A DNA stretch of 64,000 nt from Deltaproteobacteria bacterium. Its GTDB lineage: Bacteria; Bdellovibrionota; Bdellovibrionia; Bdellovibrionales; Bdellovibrionaceae. Of the stretch, positions 42,081 through 50,009 are shown piece after piece (within the stretch, counting starts at the first letter, position 1; each line of letters opens with the position of its first letter). The position numbers and the translations under genes were made by a program. Under the pieces are notes generated by a model, which made no database searches, had not been told where the DNA came from, and worked only from the letters and a program-made list of their open reading frames with translations. The stretch is taken from the NCBI GenBank assembly GCA_017302835.1, contig JAFLCC010000002.1, forward strand, positions 1 to 64,000. The letters are read 5' to 3'.

Positions 42081-42426
42081 AAACAATTTTCCCTCTATTT
42101 TTTATTTCCCAACAAACTCCGCCAATATCAGCTTTTCGTTGAAAATCACTCATCTTAAAGAATAATAAATCCAAATGAATATCAGGAAATAATTTCATAT
42201 TTAAAATATGTTTTTTTTCCTTTTTCGAATCGATATCATCAAAAAAAATGATGGCAAAATCAAAATCTGAAGCCATTGTCATTGACATATCTGCAGCACT
42301 ACCAAATAAATAAATTAATACAGGATTAGAGTTCGAGGTGATTCTTTTAATCACCTCCTGAGAGATTTCATTGACGTCTTCTTTAGTCAGATTTGATTTT
42401 GTTAATTTAGAAGCAAGTATTCCCAT
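42058..42426 (-). CDS. MNT-type minimal nucleotidyltransferase (antitoxin half of HEPN/MNT)
   Basis: The 122-residue product contains VLIYLFGSAADMSMTMASDF with the following DFAI, that is the G-S-x10-S-D-x-D pattern of minimal nucleotidyltransferases, and a third acidic region LFPDIHLDLLFF. These proteins AMPylate and neutralise HEPN ribonuclease toxins. Its HEPN partner next door is broken, so this gene may now be an orphan. Start ATG 42426. Confidence 0.8.
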   Translation of the reverse strand: MGILASKLTKSNLTKEDVNEISQEVIKRITSNSNPVLIYLFGSAADMSMTMASDFDFAIIFFDDIDSKKEKKHILNMKLFPDIHLDLLFFKMSDFQRKADIGGVCWEIKNRGKIVYDQRAKV

Positions 42427-42526
42427 TCCGGATAGCTTAATGAATTTGCCTTATTTGTGCAATTTTAAATTAATTCTTCACTCTTTAGAGGTTATCGTGG
42501 TAAAAACTATACTGGGGGTTATTAAA

Positions 42527-42922
42527 ATGAAACAAAAATTACCGACAATATCACGCTATTTACTTGGCCTTATCTTTTTGGTTTTTGGAGGTGCCGGGCT
42601 CTTTAATCTCATTCCTCCGCCACCAAATATGCCAGAAAAACTAATGACCTTTATGAATGGACTGATGGCCACTGGTTATTTTTTCCCGCTATTAAAGGGC
42701 ACAGAAACGCTGAGTGGACTTTTGTTACTACTTGGGGTCGCTCCGGCGCTTATCCTTATCATACTCGCACCGATAACTTTAAATATCATCCTCGTTCATT
42801 TATTCTTAACTCCCGGTTTGGAAAACCTAATAGTGCCTGTGGCAATAGTTGCACTCCATTTAGTTGCAGCCTCAAAATATAAGGAAATTTACCTCCCGCT
42901 TTTTAAAAAAAATAAGAATTAA
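42527..42922 (+). CDS. DoxX-like small membrane protein
   Basis: ATG 42527 is favoured by GGGG at 42514-42518; the open frame upstream overlaps the MNT gene on the other strand. The 131-residue product has four membrane helices with ISRYLLGLIFLVFGGAGLFN, FFPLLKGTETLSGLLLLLGV and LAPITLNIILVHLFL. This is the pattern of DoxX/DoxD-like proteins, whose role is uncertain (oxidative stress or sulfur metabolism in characterised cases). A strong terminator follows five bases after the stop. Confidence 0.78.
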   Translation: MKQKLPTISRYLLGLIFLVFGGAGLFNLIPPPPNMPEKLMTFMNGLMATGYFFPLLKGTETLSGLLLLLGVAPALILIILAPITLNIILVHLFLTPGLENLIVPVAIVALHLVAASKYKEIYLPLFKKNKN

Positions 42923-42926
42923 AAAT

Positions 42927-42954
42927 GCCCTTCAGATTAAGAAGGGCCTTTTTT
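42927..42954 (+). terminator. rho-independent terminator after the DoxX-like gene
   Basis: GCCCTTC (42927-42933) and GAAGGGC (42941-42947) form a 7-bp stem with a 7-base loop, followed by CTTTTTTG. Confidence 0.85.
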
Positions 42955-42988
42955 GTGAATATATTTTGTTTAGGACGATAACTACGAT

Positions 42989-43600
42989 TTAGTTCAGATC
43001 AATAACTTTAAGACTTCTTTTCAAATCACTTGTTGAGAAGAATATTTGCTTTGCAACACCTACTAAATCAGTTAAGGGAAGAGAACCAAAATGTCTAGAG
43101 TCTGATGCATGACTTCTGTTATCGCCAAGAACAAATACTTGACCAAAGGGGACTTTAAAAATCTCATCTTTTAATAACTCATCTTTTTTCCATAACGCAG
43201 GATAGATTTCACCTGAATCAGCCATTTCAAGATTCGCTTTGTGATCTTTTAACAAGTCGTTAAGCTGACGACTTCCCAAATCAGTTGTTTCACCTTTAGA
43301 GATTGATTTTCCATTGACAAGAACATCCGTCGACTTAATTTCGACAGTATCACCTGGTAATCCAATAATGCGCTTAATATAGGTTGTCGTTCGATCGTTA
43401 GGATAGATAAAGGTGGCAATATCACCTCGTTTAACTGCCCGTTGGCAGCCAGGACAATTAATAGCTTTTGAAACAAAAATATAATCCCCCTTAATCACAT
43501 TTGGACTCATACTCTGCGAAGGAACGGTATAGAATTTTACCAGATGAGCTCCTGTTTGAGCTATGTGAAAGTAAAAAGAAGTTTCTGGATTCACCTTCAA
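42989..43600 (-). CDS. lepB: signal peptidase I lacking its membrane anchor
   Basis: The 203-residue product has all catalytic boxes of signal peptidase I: PSQSMSPN with Ser30, YIKRIIGLPGDTVEI with the general-base Lys, and VLGDNRSHASDSRHFG. The family normally has one or two membrane helices before the Ser motif. Here the homologous part begins at VKFYTVPSQS, and the first 20 residues (MKVNPETSFYFHIAQTGAHL) are simply the antisense of a truncated paralogue of the 10312 gene. The gene therefore seems to have lost its 5' end in a rearrangement near 43540-43560. It may be inactive, or start elsewhere. Confidence 0.75.
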   Translation of the reverse strand: MKVNPETSFYFHIAQTGAHLVKFYTVPSQSMSPNVIKGDYIFVSKAINCPGCQRAVKRGDIATFIYPNDRTTTYIKRIIGLPGDTVEIKSTDVLVNGKSISKGETTDLGSRQLNDLLKDHKANLEMADSGEIYPALWKKDELLKDEIFKVPFGQVFVLGDNRSHASDSRHFGSLPLTDLVGVAKQIFFSTSDLKRSLKVIDLN

Positions 43601-43750
43601 AAGAATGAAGCGAAAATGAGCTTAGATGGAATCACTTTCAAACCTCTGCATGAGATCATTACAGGAAGCTTCACTGCGGAGGCAGGAACCAATTCTATAG
43701 GAGTGCCTGTAAATGCAATTAACATGGTACTCAAAGCCTCTCTAAAATAG
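43556..43750 (+). pseudogene. 5'-truncated paralogue of the secreted protein at 10312-10719
   Basis: The frame (LSYVKVKRSFWIHLQKNEAK to NAINMVLKASLK) matches the C-terminal half of the 10312 gene product (GYVGIKKNFWIKLQNNKILM to NLALKAYLK) in order and spacing, but the signal peptide and N-terminal half are absent. It joins the truncated lepB head-to-head at about 43540-43560. An ATG at 43544 exists but has no proper leader. The gene is presumably dead. Confidence 0.75.
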
Positions 43751-44028
43751 AATTCTTGTGCGTTTCAAAAGATTCATCCAGATTTTGGGGCCACTATATA
43801 TTGAGTTTCACGAAGGACGCAGTTGTCTGGGTTGGTAATGGCTGTAAATATTTATGTATCCAACAATCTCAGCATACGAATCAAGCGACTGCAGAATTGA
43901 AATTAAAACGAAAAAATTTCTAGTTTGATTGCATTAAGTTTTCCCATCAATAAGCAGTCCAAATAGACCTTCGTCATGTATACGGAGTCCTGATTTTTGT
44001 TTAAAATAAAAGGACGATTAAAGCTTTC

Positions 44029-44967
44029 ATGCTGACGATTGTTTTTGTGCTTCCTCTTTGTCTTTTTTCTCAAGAAAAACCACCTGTTCATGTTGAAACA
44101 GTATCTGATCTCAACAGCGCCGAAGTCTCTATGGCCTATCGTTTTATGGTTGCCGATTTTTTGAAGTCAGGTGGTGAAGGCCGAACCTTTTTGGTCAAGA
44201 CAGACGACAAGGACGTCGCTGGATATTATTTTGCCGTGGATAAGCTTCCTTCATCCTTTAATATCAAAGGAGTCTCTCTTTTTACGAGAGATCCAAAAGT
44301 TCTTCAGGGGTTGAAGAATGCACAGAAAGGAGGAGTGCCGCTTTTCCTCGAATCAATCGACCATGACGTTGATGCGCAAGTTTTCGGAGACGACGAACTT
44401 GGCAGGTCCCTTCGGTTAGCGGCTTTTCCAAGTTCAAAAGCGAATCTATTATTGTCGGTCTCCCCAACAGCGACGGAAGATGTTCTTATTCACGAAATGG
44501 CCCACATTAAACATAAATCCACATCACATGCATTTTCTATTTTTTTAAATTCGCACAAAGAAACCTTGAGCGAGGCTCAACTTGGTATAATCAGACGGGC
44601 TTTGACTGAGCTTGGTGCTTATCAAGAACAGTATGAGACGTTGGAGACAATGAAGAAGCAAGGGCGGGTGAACATGTTGACAGTCATCAAAGATTCCTCT
44701 GGACATCATGTTGAGTTAGCTAGCTTTAATGACATCTATAAAAAGCGAATGAAAGAAATACGGGCCAATTCAGGAATGTTTATAGGTCTTATAGCTTCGA
44801 AACTTCGTAAATTACCATCTCCCGTCCAATGCGCAGTGATCGACCAGGCCAGAAATTTCATCAAAGGAATGGGGGCTATAGAGTCTGATCTTGTTGGGGA
44901 ATTTCCGATACAAAGATGCCCGACGGCCCTCCCTACCAACAAAAAAGATAAACCGGGCGTTCGGTAG
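44029..44967 (+). CDS. putative secreted zinc metallopeptidase (HEMAH)
   Basis: The 312-residue product has an N-terminal leader (MLTIVFVLPLCLFSQ) and an HExxH zinc motif at residues 155-159 within ATEDVLIHEMAHIKHK. A candidate third ligand is Glu in ALTELGAYQEQYE downstream. The first 140 residues contain no named domain. It resembles other HExxH secreted proteins in this window only in the motif. Isolated gene; the start lacks a strong Shine-Dalgarno. The catalytic assignment is motif-based. Confidence 0.72.
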   Translation: MLTIVFVLPLCLFSQEKPPVHVETVSDLNSAEVSMAYRFMVADFLKSGGEGRTFLVKTDDKDVAGYYFAVDKLPSSFNIKGVSLFTRDPKVLQGLKNAQKGGVPLFLESIDHDVDAQVFGDDELGRSLRLAAFPSSKANLLLSVSPTATEDVLIHEMAHIKHKSTSHAFSIFLNSHKETLSEAQLGIIRRALTELGAYQEQYETLETMKKQGRVNMLTVIKDSSGHHVELASFNDIYKKRMKEIRANSGMFIGLIASKLRKLPSPVQCAVIDQARNFIKGMGAIESDLVGEFPIQRCPTALPTNKKDKPGVR

Positions 44968-45066
44968 AATTCATGTCCATAAAGCATTTGATCAGCTAAC
45001 ACTTCATCTTGGGGTTCTAAAATCCAAAGCATTTAAGTTTTTTGAAGCCTTAAGCGCTCTTGTTCC

Positions 45067-45082
45067 GTTCGCAGGTGCGAAC
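45067..45082. repeat. short perfect palindrome upstream of the alginate-lyase gene
   Basis: GTTCGCA (45067-45073) and TGCGAAC (45076-45082) form a 7-2-7 palindrome, 74 bases before the likely start of the alginate-lyase-like gene. It could be an operator. Confidence 0.4.
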
Positions 45083-45156
45083 ACCCTTGAAAGGTAGACC
45101 TCCTTGATCCGGCCAGGTATGTGGACACAATGAATATTGCTCGTTATAATGTAAGC

Positions 45157-46134
45157 ATGAAAGATTATTATCTAATTGCCTTGATAAGTATAATTACTTC
45201 TTTTATTTCTTTTAGAGTTCTTGCCTGTAAACCTTCCCCTCCTGCAATCATTAATTTAGACGTTAATAATTACTATACTGATAAAAAATTCTCTATTATC
45301 GATCAGACCCGTAAAGAAAAACATGATGCAGCCGTTAAACCAATTGAAATTTACATACAGTTTATCTCTAAGCAGAGTGATGAATATATGCAGGCTCCTA
45401 AATCTAAAAAACAAGCGGGATCATGTGCTCTAAAATGGATTTTTGATTGGGCAAGTTCCTCGGCCTTAACTGGTGAAATGAAAACAGAGCAAGCGTTTTA
45501 CGAACGCAAATGGATGCTTACTGGAATTGCTCTCGTTTATGCAAAAGTACGAGAAATATCAACGACAGATGAAAAGTACAAAATAGAAAACTGGCTTTCA
45601 AAATTAGTCGATCTTACGATTCAGCATTCGGAACTTCAAAAATCGCCGCGAAATAATCACTATTATTGGGAAGGATTGGCGGCTGGAGCTGTTGGTAAAA
45701 TCACTAATCAAGACAAGTATATTAATTGGGCTTCGAAGGTATTTGCTTTTGGAATGAATGAAATTCAAACAGATGGCTCTCTCCCTAAGGAAATGAACCG
45801 TGGACAAAGGGCGCTTCATTATCATTTATTCTCGGCGGCACCTTTGGTTTTTTTATCTTCAATACTCAACAGCAATTCCCCAAAGTTGAAACTCTTGGTT
45901 GATTTTACTTTTCAAGCTCTTACAGATCCCTCCGGAATCTCCAAAATGTCTGGCGTTTCTCAAGAAACTGAAAAAGATCGTGATATGGCATGGCTTGAAA
46001 TCTATTTACGACGTAATCCTGACATAAAGATCGAAAAGTTTCTAAAACCTAAGCGTCCATTGTCATATAATAAACTTGGTGGAAATTTAACTCTAGTAAA
46101 TCCTCTTGAGTGTCCTGCCGGCTACTGTAAATAA
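45157..46134 (+). CDS. alginate-lyase-family (PL5) lipoprotein
   Basis: The likely start is ATG 45157 (MKDYYLIALISIITSFISFR), whose leader ends V-L-A-C, a lipobox. The open frame begins at GTG 45121. The mature protein contains SPRNNHYYWEGLAAGAVG and DGSLPKEMNRGQRALHYHLF followed by SAAPLVFLSSIL, the signature motifs of PL5 mannuronate lyases (AlgL), including the Asn-Asn-His and Arg/Tyr region. It should cut alginate-like polyuronic acid at or near the membrane. No alginate biosynthesis genes are visible nearby, although an MBOAT (AlgI-like) transferase is 4 kb upstream. Confidence 0.88.
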   Translation: MKDYYLIALISIITSFISFRVLACKPSPPAIINLDVNNYYTDKKFSIIDQTRKEKHDAAVKPIEIYIQFISKQSDEYMQAPKSKKQAGSCALKWIFDWASSSALTGEMKTEQAFYERKWMLTGIALVYAKVREISTTDEKYKIENWLSKLVDLTIQHSELQKSPRNNHYYWEGLAAGAVGKITNQDKYINWASKVFAFGMNEIQTDGSLPKEMNRGQRALHYHLFSAAPLVFLSSILNSNSPKLKLLVDFTFQALTDPSGISKMSGVSQETEKDRDMAWLEIYLRRNPDIKIEKFLKPKRPLSYNKLGGNLTLVNPLECPAGYCK

Positions 46135-46160
46135 ACACTTCATTAAAATCAAAACGCAGT

Positions 46161-46214
46161 TCAGCAAGGCGCAGTCTAAAAAGCGGAGCCTTTATTTTTA
46201 CGAAAATTAATTAG
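46161..46214. repeat. 54-base repeat with terminator hairpin, copy A
   Basis: This segment matches 49844-49897 base for base in length, with about six or seven differences. Each copy begins TCAGCAAGG, has the stem AAGGC.../GCCTT followed by a T-rich run (TTTATTTTTA), and ends AAAATTAATTAG. Here it follows the alginate-lyase gene and would end its transcript. Confidence 0.8.
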
Positions 46215-46315
46215 CATTTAAAAGATACTGAAAGATTCAGACTTAACCGCCCGTGCTGACAATCGGAACTCCTACTTTTCTTTACATTGCCACAATATCG
46301 CATTATCTTTCAGGT

Positions 46316-46552
46316 ATGAAATCATTATTGTTTTTACTTAGCAGTATAATAGTAACCTTTCCTCATTTCGTTTTTGCTTGCAGATGCAATTTTGAGTACT
46401 TGAACAAACTGATTAAAGATCCAAAAAATAAAAAATGTGCCCGAACAAAATCACATCATTTTCTAGTAACAAAATTGCAACCTCCTGAGCCTTCACAGAC
46501 AGTGGGTTTTTTTTGTAGCTTCAAGAGGTCACCCTATAAAGGAAATCTATGA
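46316..46552 (+). CDS. short secreted protein, possibly truncated
   Basis: ATG 46316 opens MKSLLFLLSSIIVTFPHFVF then ACRCNFEYLNKLIKD, a clear signal peptide and a short Cys-containing mature part of 58 residues ending ...SPYKGNL. The mature part has no known family and its C-terminus overlaps an unrelated minus-strand frame, so the gene may have lost its 3' part. Translation signal AGGT is close to the ATG. Confidence 0.5.
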   Translation: MKSLLFLLSSIIVTFPHFVFACRCNFEYLNKLIKDPKNKKCARTKSHHFLVTKLQPPEPSQTVGFFCSFKRSPYKGNL

Positions 46553-47018
46553 CGAACGCGCCAGGATCCCTAATCAACTGCAGCACTTCGTCATCAACCA
46601 ACCTTTTGCTATTACCGCCCTCATTCGTAAAACTATGTATATTGTTAAGTTCATGCGTTACGATAAAATAGGCAGACTCGAAGGCGCTTCTCCGATCATT
46701 CAAAACGGGCAAAGTATTTCGATATTCAAAATAATTTTTTCGAAGTTTGGATCGTTTCTCTTTAGTGATATCAAATCGCGAATTAAGACAAACTTCATTT
46801 ACGATATGTACTTCTTCGTGTCGAAAAAAGTGATCAGGGTACATTTCAATTGCGTCTATTATTGATTTTTCACCGATCAATCCTTTAATTCCAGTGTCTG
46901 ATCCAGACATTGAATTTATTGAAGCTATTCCAACGCGTGTATCAACTACTGGGATGGAAACTCTTTCTGGAAATACCCTTTGAAACGTGTTGTGCTCCAT
47001 AAACTGAAAATCAAGCAA
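46521..47018 (-). CDS. 5'-truncated HExxH metallopeptidase-like gene
   Basis: The 165-residue frame has HEEVH at residues 67-71 (HFFRHEEVHIVNEV) and a later AFESAYFIVTHELNN. It has no signal peptide or good Shine-Dalgarno, and the frame is open further upstream without a start (ARALLDFQFMEHN reads like the inside of a protein). It therefore seems to be the C-terminal piece of a longer gene whose front was lost near 47050. Whether it is expressed is unclear. Confidence 0.5.
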   Translation of the reverse strand: MLDFQFMEHNTFQRVFPERVSIPVVDTRVGIASINSMSGSDTGIKGLIGEKSIIDAIEMYPDHFFRHEEVHIVNEVCLNSRFDITKEKRSKLRKNYFEYRNTLPVLNDRRSAFESAYFIVTHELNNIHSFTNEGGNSKRLVDDEVLQLIRDPGAFVIDFLYRVTS

Positions 47019-47079
47019 TGCCCTAGCAAATTCGCTTGAAGGTTTATACTTTTAACCACTGCCCAAAGTCTACTTTTCG

Positions 47080-47114
47080 ACTGCCAACACTTGACTTCAT
47101 CACTGCCAACACTT
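47080..47114. promoter_or_regulatory. direct repeat ACTGCCAACACTT upstream of the ATPase gene
   Basis: Identical 13-base units at 47080-47092 and 47102-47114 are 22 bases apart (two helical turns), 18 bases before the ATPase ATG. A looser copy (CACTGCCC) lies at 47057. It is a candidate operator or a duplication scar. Confidence 0.5.
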
Positions 47115-47131
47115 CATTGTAGTATATAACC

Positions 47132-48310
47132 ATGAAATTATTTTGGGAAAATCAAAATTGGGAGAAAGAAGATAGGCACTTTTTGGGGCTAAAAAATATG
47201 CCTTTTGAAAGGGTTTTTCCTGCTATTGATTTACGTACAGGTTTATACTCTATCAGGGGGCCAAGGCAAATTGGGAAAAGTTCTTGGCTTAAGAAACTTC
47301 TTAAACAAGCCTGCAATTTTTCTTCGCCTAGTGAATGCTTTTTCTTAAGTTGTGAGAATTTAACTGACTTCAAAGATTTAGCGGAAACGTTAACGCTTTT
47401 TAAGAATCGTCGTTACATTTTTTTAGATGAAATTACTTTTGTAAAAGATTGGGCTCGCCCAATAAAGCATTTGATAGACTCTGGCTATAATGGAACCATC
47501 ATTGTTACAGGATCTAATACTTATGATCTGCGAAAGGGTGTTGACCGGATGCCTGGTAGAGAGGGCTTTGGTGAAGATCTTTTCTTGCTGCCTATGAATT
47601 TTCAAGAGTATTTAAAAGCACGAAAAGATGCGAACTGGAAAACCTTAGCAAAGACCGAAGCCCTAGAGAAATATTTTCGCATCGGTGGTTTTCCGCTTGC
47701 CATTGCGGAGGCCGGTGAAGAATCCACTAAAACTAGTAAGACAGAAAAGCTTATTGAAAAATGGATTCTTGGCGATATTGCTAAAATCGGAAAAAATGAA
47801 AATTACACCAAGGAAATTATTTCCCAAGTTGTGCAAACGATGACTTCAACTATGAGTTCCCATAAACTAGCTCAACGAACGCAAGTTGGCTCTCATCATA
47901 CCATTGCAGACTACCTTCAAGTGCTTGAGGATATGTTTATAATTAAAACTTTGAATAGCATCGATCCAGATACTGGCGCTTTTAGGTTTAAAAAAGAAAA
48001 GAAATTTTATCTAACAGATCCCATTTACACAAAACTTGGCCTAAGATGGCTGGGGCTAGATACCAATGATATCGAAAGCCCACAGCTCGCAGAGCAAGTA
48101 GCACATGAACACCTGAGTCGAAAATATGATAGGTTTGGATTATTAACTTCGGCTAAAAACGGGGAAGTAGATTTTTTTGCCTATAAAAAATGGGCGGTTG
48201 AAATTAAATGGTCAGATATTCCCTCAAACCTATCAAATGCATATAAAAATTTAGTCGTGCCTAAGAAAATCATATGGGCTAAAGAAAACTTCTTAAATAA
48301 TTTTGATTAG
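47132..48310 (+). CDS. AAA ATPase with DUF4143-type C-terminal domain
   Basis: The 392-residue product has Walker A RGPRQIGKSSWLKK, Walker B RRYIFLDEITF, sensor IIVTGSNTYDLRKGVDRMPG, then YFRIGGFPLAI and the C-terminal FYLTDPIYTKLGLRWLG with a nuclease-like GEVDFFAYKKWAVEIKW. This is the AAA_14/DUF4143 family, widespread, often horizontally moved, and of uncertain function. The E-V-D...E-I-K pattern resembles a PD-(D/E)XK core. It stands between two truncated genes, which suggests it arrived as a cassette. Confidence 0.88.
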   Translation: MKLFWENQNWEKEDRHFLGLKNMPFERVFPAIDLRTGLYSIRGPRQIGKSSWLKKLLKQACNFSSPSECFFLSCENLTDFKDLAETLTLFKNRRYIFLDEITFVKDWARPIKHLIDSGYNGTIIVTGSNTYDLRKGVDRMPGREGFGEDLFLLPMNFQEYLKARKDANWKTLAKTEALEKYFRIGGFPLAIAEAGEESTKTSKTEKLIEKWILGDIAKIGKNENYTKEIISQVVQTMTSTMSSHKLAQRTQVGSHHTIADYLQVLEDMFIIKTLNSIDPDTGAFRFKKEKKFYLTDPIYTKLGLRWLGLDTNDIESPQLAEQVAHEHLSRKYDRFGLLTSAKNGEVDFFAYKKWAVEIKWSDIPSNLSNAYKNLVVPKKIIWAKENFLNNFD

Positions 48311-48366
48311 AACTACAAAAGCGAATAGGAACTTCAAAGCCCGAATTGTTCAATCCCAGCATCTAG

Positions 48367-48759
48367 TGTTCATGTGCAGTTGTTAAAGGTAGTCCATTAA
48401 AGACGATTGAAAACTCAATTTACTTGCCATATGTAGGAAATTATCAAGATCAAGATGAGCGTCCCTGCAAAAACTCTATGATGTTTGAAGCATTTGCAGA
48501 TAATTTTGCTCGGGAGGCATATTTTGCTTTGGCAGGAACCAAACCATCCTTAGACTCATTGACTGAGGCGACCTTACTAATGTGCGAAGATATTCTGATT
48601 CGTCGATCCAAGCCCTACTTGGATAGAAGAGACTTCGATGACCATCCCAGTGGACAAAATCGTTTAAAAATGTTTTTTTCCCATCCTTTGATAGAAAAAC
48701 TATCTGGATGTAAGTCTAATTACAAAACAGAAAAAGGATATGTTTTAAGGTGCCAGTGA
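48367..48759 (+). pseudogene. C-terminal fragment of a metallopeptidase-like gene
   Basis: After an in-frame TAG at 48364-48366 the frame reads CSCAVVKGSPLKTIENSIYL, then SMMFEAFADNFAREAYFALA and DDHPSGQNRLKMFFSHPLIE, the last parts of a protein resembling the tail of zinc peptidases (FADNFA and HPSGxxR motifs). No HExxH or leader precedes it. It begins just 56 bases after the ATPase stop. It overlaps the next gene by four bases, so that part of an older operon survives. Confidence 0.5.
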
Positions 48760-49163
48760 ATTTAAAACTATTTTTTATCTTAAGTTTTATTTTGGTAAAT
48801 GCATACGCAGAAAAAAACAGCGCATGTAGAACTATTTTTTTAGTCAGAGGGAGGAGAGGAAACACGACAATGTCAAATTCGATTTCTTACTGCAGTCAAA
48901 ATAAGAATTTAATTTCACTTGAAGTTAAGCTCCAAAATTTTCCTAAAAAAACGATTAGTATTTTGACTACTGATTTTATTGAAATAAAAAAACAACTCAA
49001 TAGTATAAAAAGGAGTATTATCAAGAATCCGCAAGTTTGCAAAAAAGACAAGGCTCTATTTAATTACGAAGGTTTGTTCTTAAGTATTTGTTTTGAAGAA
49101 AAACAATGGAACTACATTAAACAACTGGAAGAAATGTCCACTTACTTACTGAATGAAAAGTAG
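48756..49163 (+). CDS. small secreted protein of unknown function
   Basis: GTG 48756 (MNLKLFFILSFILVNAYA) overlaps the previous stop by four bases and has AAGG five bases upstream; a GTG at 48750 is the alternative. A signal peptide precedes about 115 residues with four Cys and many Lys, likely extracytoplasmic. No family recognised. It belongs to a run of small exported proteins (46.3-50.4 kb). Confidence 0.65.
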   Translation: MNLKLFFILSFILVNAYAEKNSACRTIFLVRGRRGNTTMSNSISYCSQNKNLISLEVKLQNFPKKTISILTTDFIEIKKQLNSIKRSIIKNPQVCKKDKALFNYEGLFLSICFEEKQWNYIKQLEEMSTYLLNEK

Positions 49164-49216
49164 CGCCAGGCAATCTATGAAGAGCGCGCTTTGAATTATT
49201 AACCTTTTTTTCAAAG

Positions 49217-49248
49217 ACCGCTTCTATCAATAAATTTGTAAAAGCGGT
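49217..49248. repeat. short inverted repeat after the secreted protein gene
   Basis: ACCGCTT (49217-49223) pairs with AAGCGGT (49242-49248). There is no T-run directly after it, so termination is uncertain. Confidence 0.4.
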
Positions 49249-49351
49249 TTCAAAAACCTCAGAACAAAAATATTGCGATCAGTTGAAAATCATTTGGTTC
49301 TGGACTTACAATAGTCTCAGTAATTAAACTCAGATTTCATGGAGGTAAATT

Positions 49352-49804
49352 ATGGAAAGGCTGATTTTTGCTATTGGTATGCTCGTTGGAATTAATGCTC
49401 TTGCTTGCGTTGATGTAAGTGGGAAATACTATGACCTAAACACTACAAACCATAGCAGATATGAATTTGTTCAAACTGCCTGTAAATCCATTAAACTCAT
49501 CAGATATGATGATCAATCATCCACTCCGAAGTACCAAACTGAATGGATAACCGATGGGATTCCAAGAGAGATAGTCGATTCCAATTATCCGGATATGGTT
49601 TACGCTCAACAAATTCAATTTGTCGATCAGAAGCTCACTTTTAATTCGAGTTCTTTTGATAAAAAGACGGGACACTTTAAGATTTTCACTCGAAGCGAAA
49701 TAACATTAGAATCTTCCGGGGCTCTATTAATAGTGCGATTTATAGCCCATGATACAAACGGACGCATTGTTGATCAGTTCGTCAATTACTATCAGAAAAA
49801 TTAA
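49352..49804 (+). CDS. small secreted protein of unknown function
   Basis: ATG 49352 follows ATGGAGGTAAATT, a strong translation signal. The leader MERLIFAIGMLVGINALAC may be a lipoprotein signal (A-L-A-C). The mature part is a lipocalin-like or beta-rich domain of about 130 residues (VDVSGKYYDLNTTNHSRYEF, then SEITLESSGALLIVRFIAHD). A terminator-bearing repeat (49844-49897) follows 40 bases after the stop. No family recognised. Confidence 0.75.
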   Translation: MERLIFAIGMLVGINALACVDVSGKYYDLNTTNHSRYEFVQTACKSIKLIRYDDQSSTPKYQTEWITDGIPREIVDSNYPDMVYAQQIQFVDQKLTFNSSSFDKKTGHFKIFTRSEITLESSGALLIVRFIAHDTNGRIVDQFVNYYQKN

Positions 49805-49843
49805 TCTGTTTTCAAAACTCCGTCGTTAAATTCACATCACTTT

Positions 49844-49897
49844 TCAGCAAGGCTCATGCAAAAAAACGGAGCCTTTATTTTTACAAAAATTAATTAG
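49844..49897. repeat. 54-base repeat with terminator hairpin, copy B
   Basis: The stem AAGGCTC (49849-49855) / GAGCCTT is followed by TATTTTTA. It is the second copy of the segment at 46161-46214 and ends the transcript of the 49352 gene. In this copy the stem is fully paired. Confidence 0.8.
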
Positions 49898-50009
49898 TAC
49901 TCAAAAGGTTCTGACTCTGCTGCTCATGCCAGCAGTCAATGTATTTGAGTTTTGTGGACAGATTGTATTCTTAATGCTGTACTGGATTCATTCGAAATGG
50001 GGGTACCTT

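Noticed and set aside
44891-45097. 68-codon frame overlapping the HEMAH gene end
   Set aside because: It overlaps a better gene and its translation has no known pattern.
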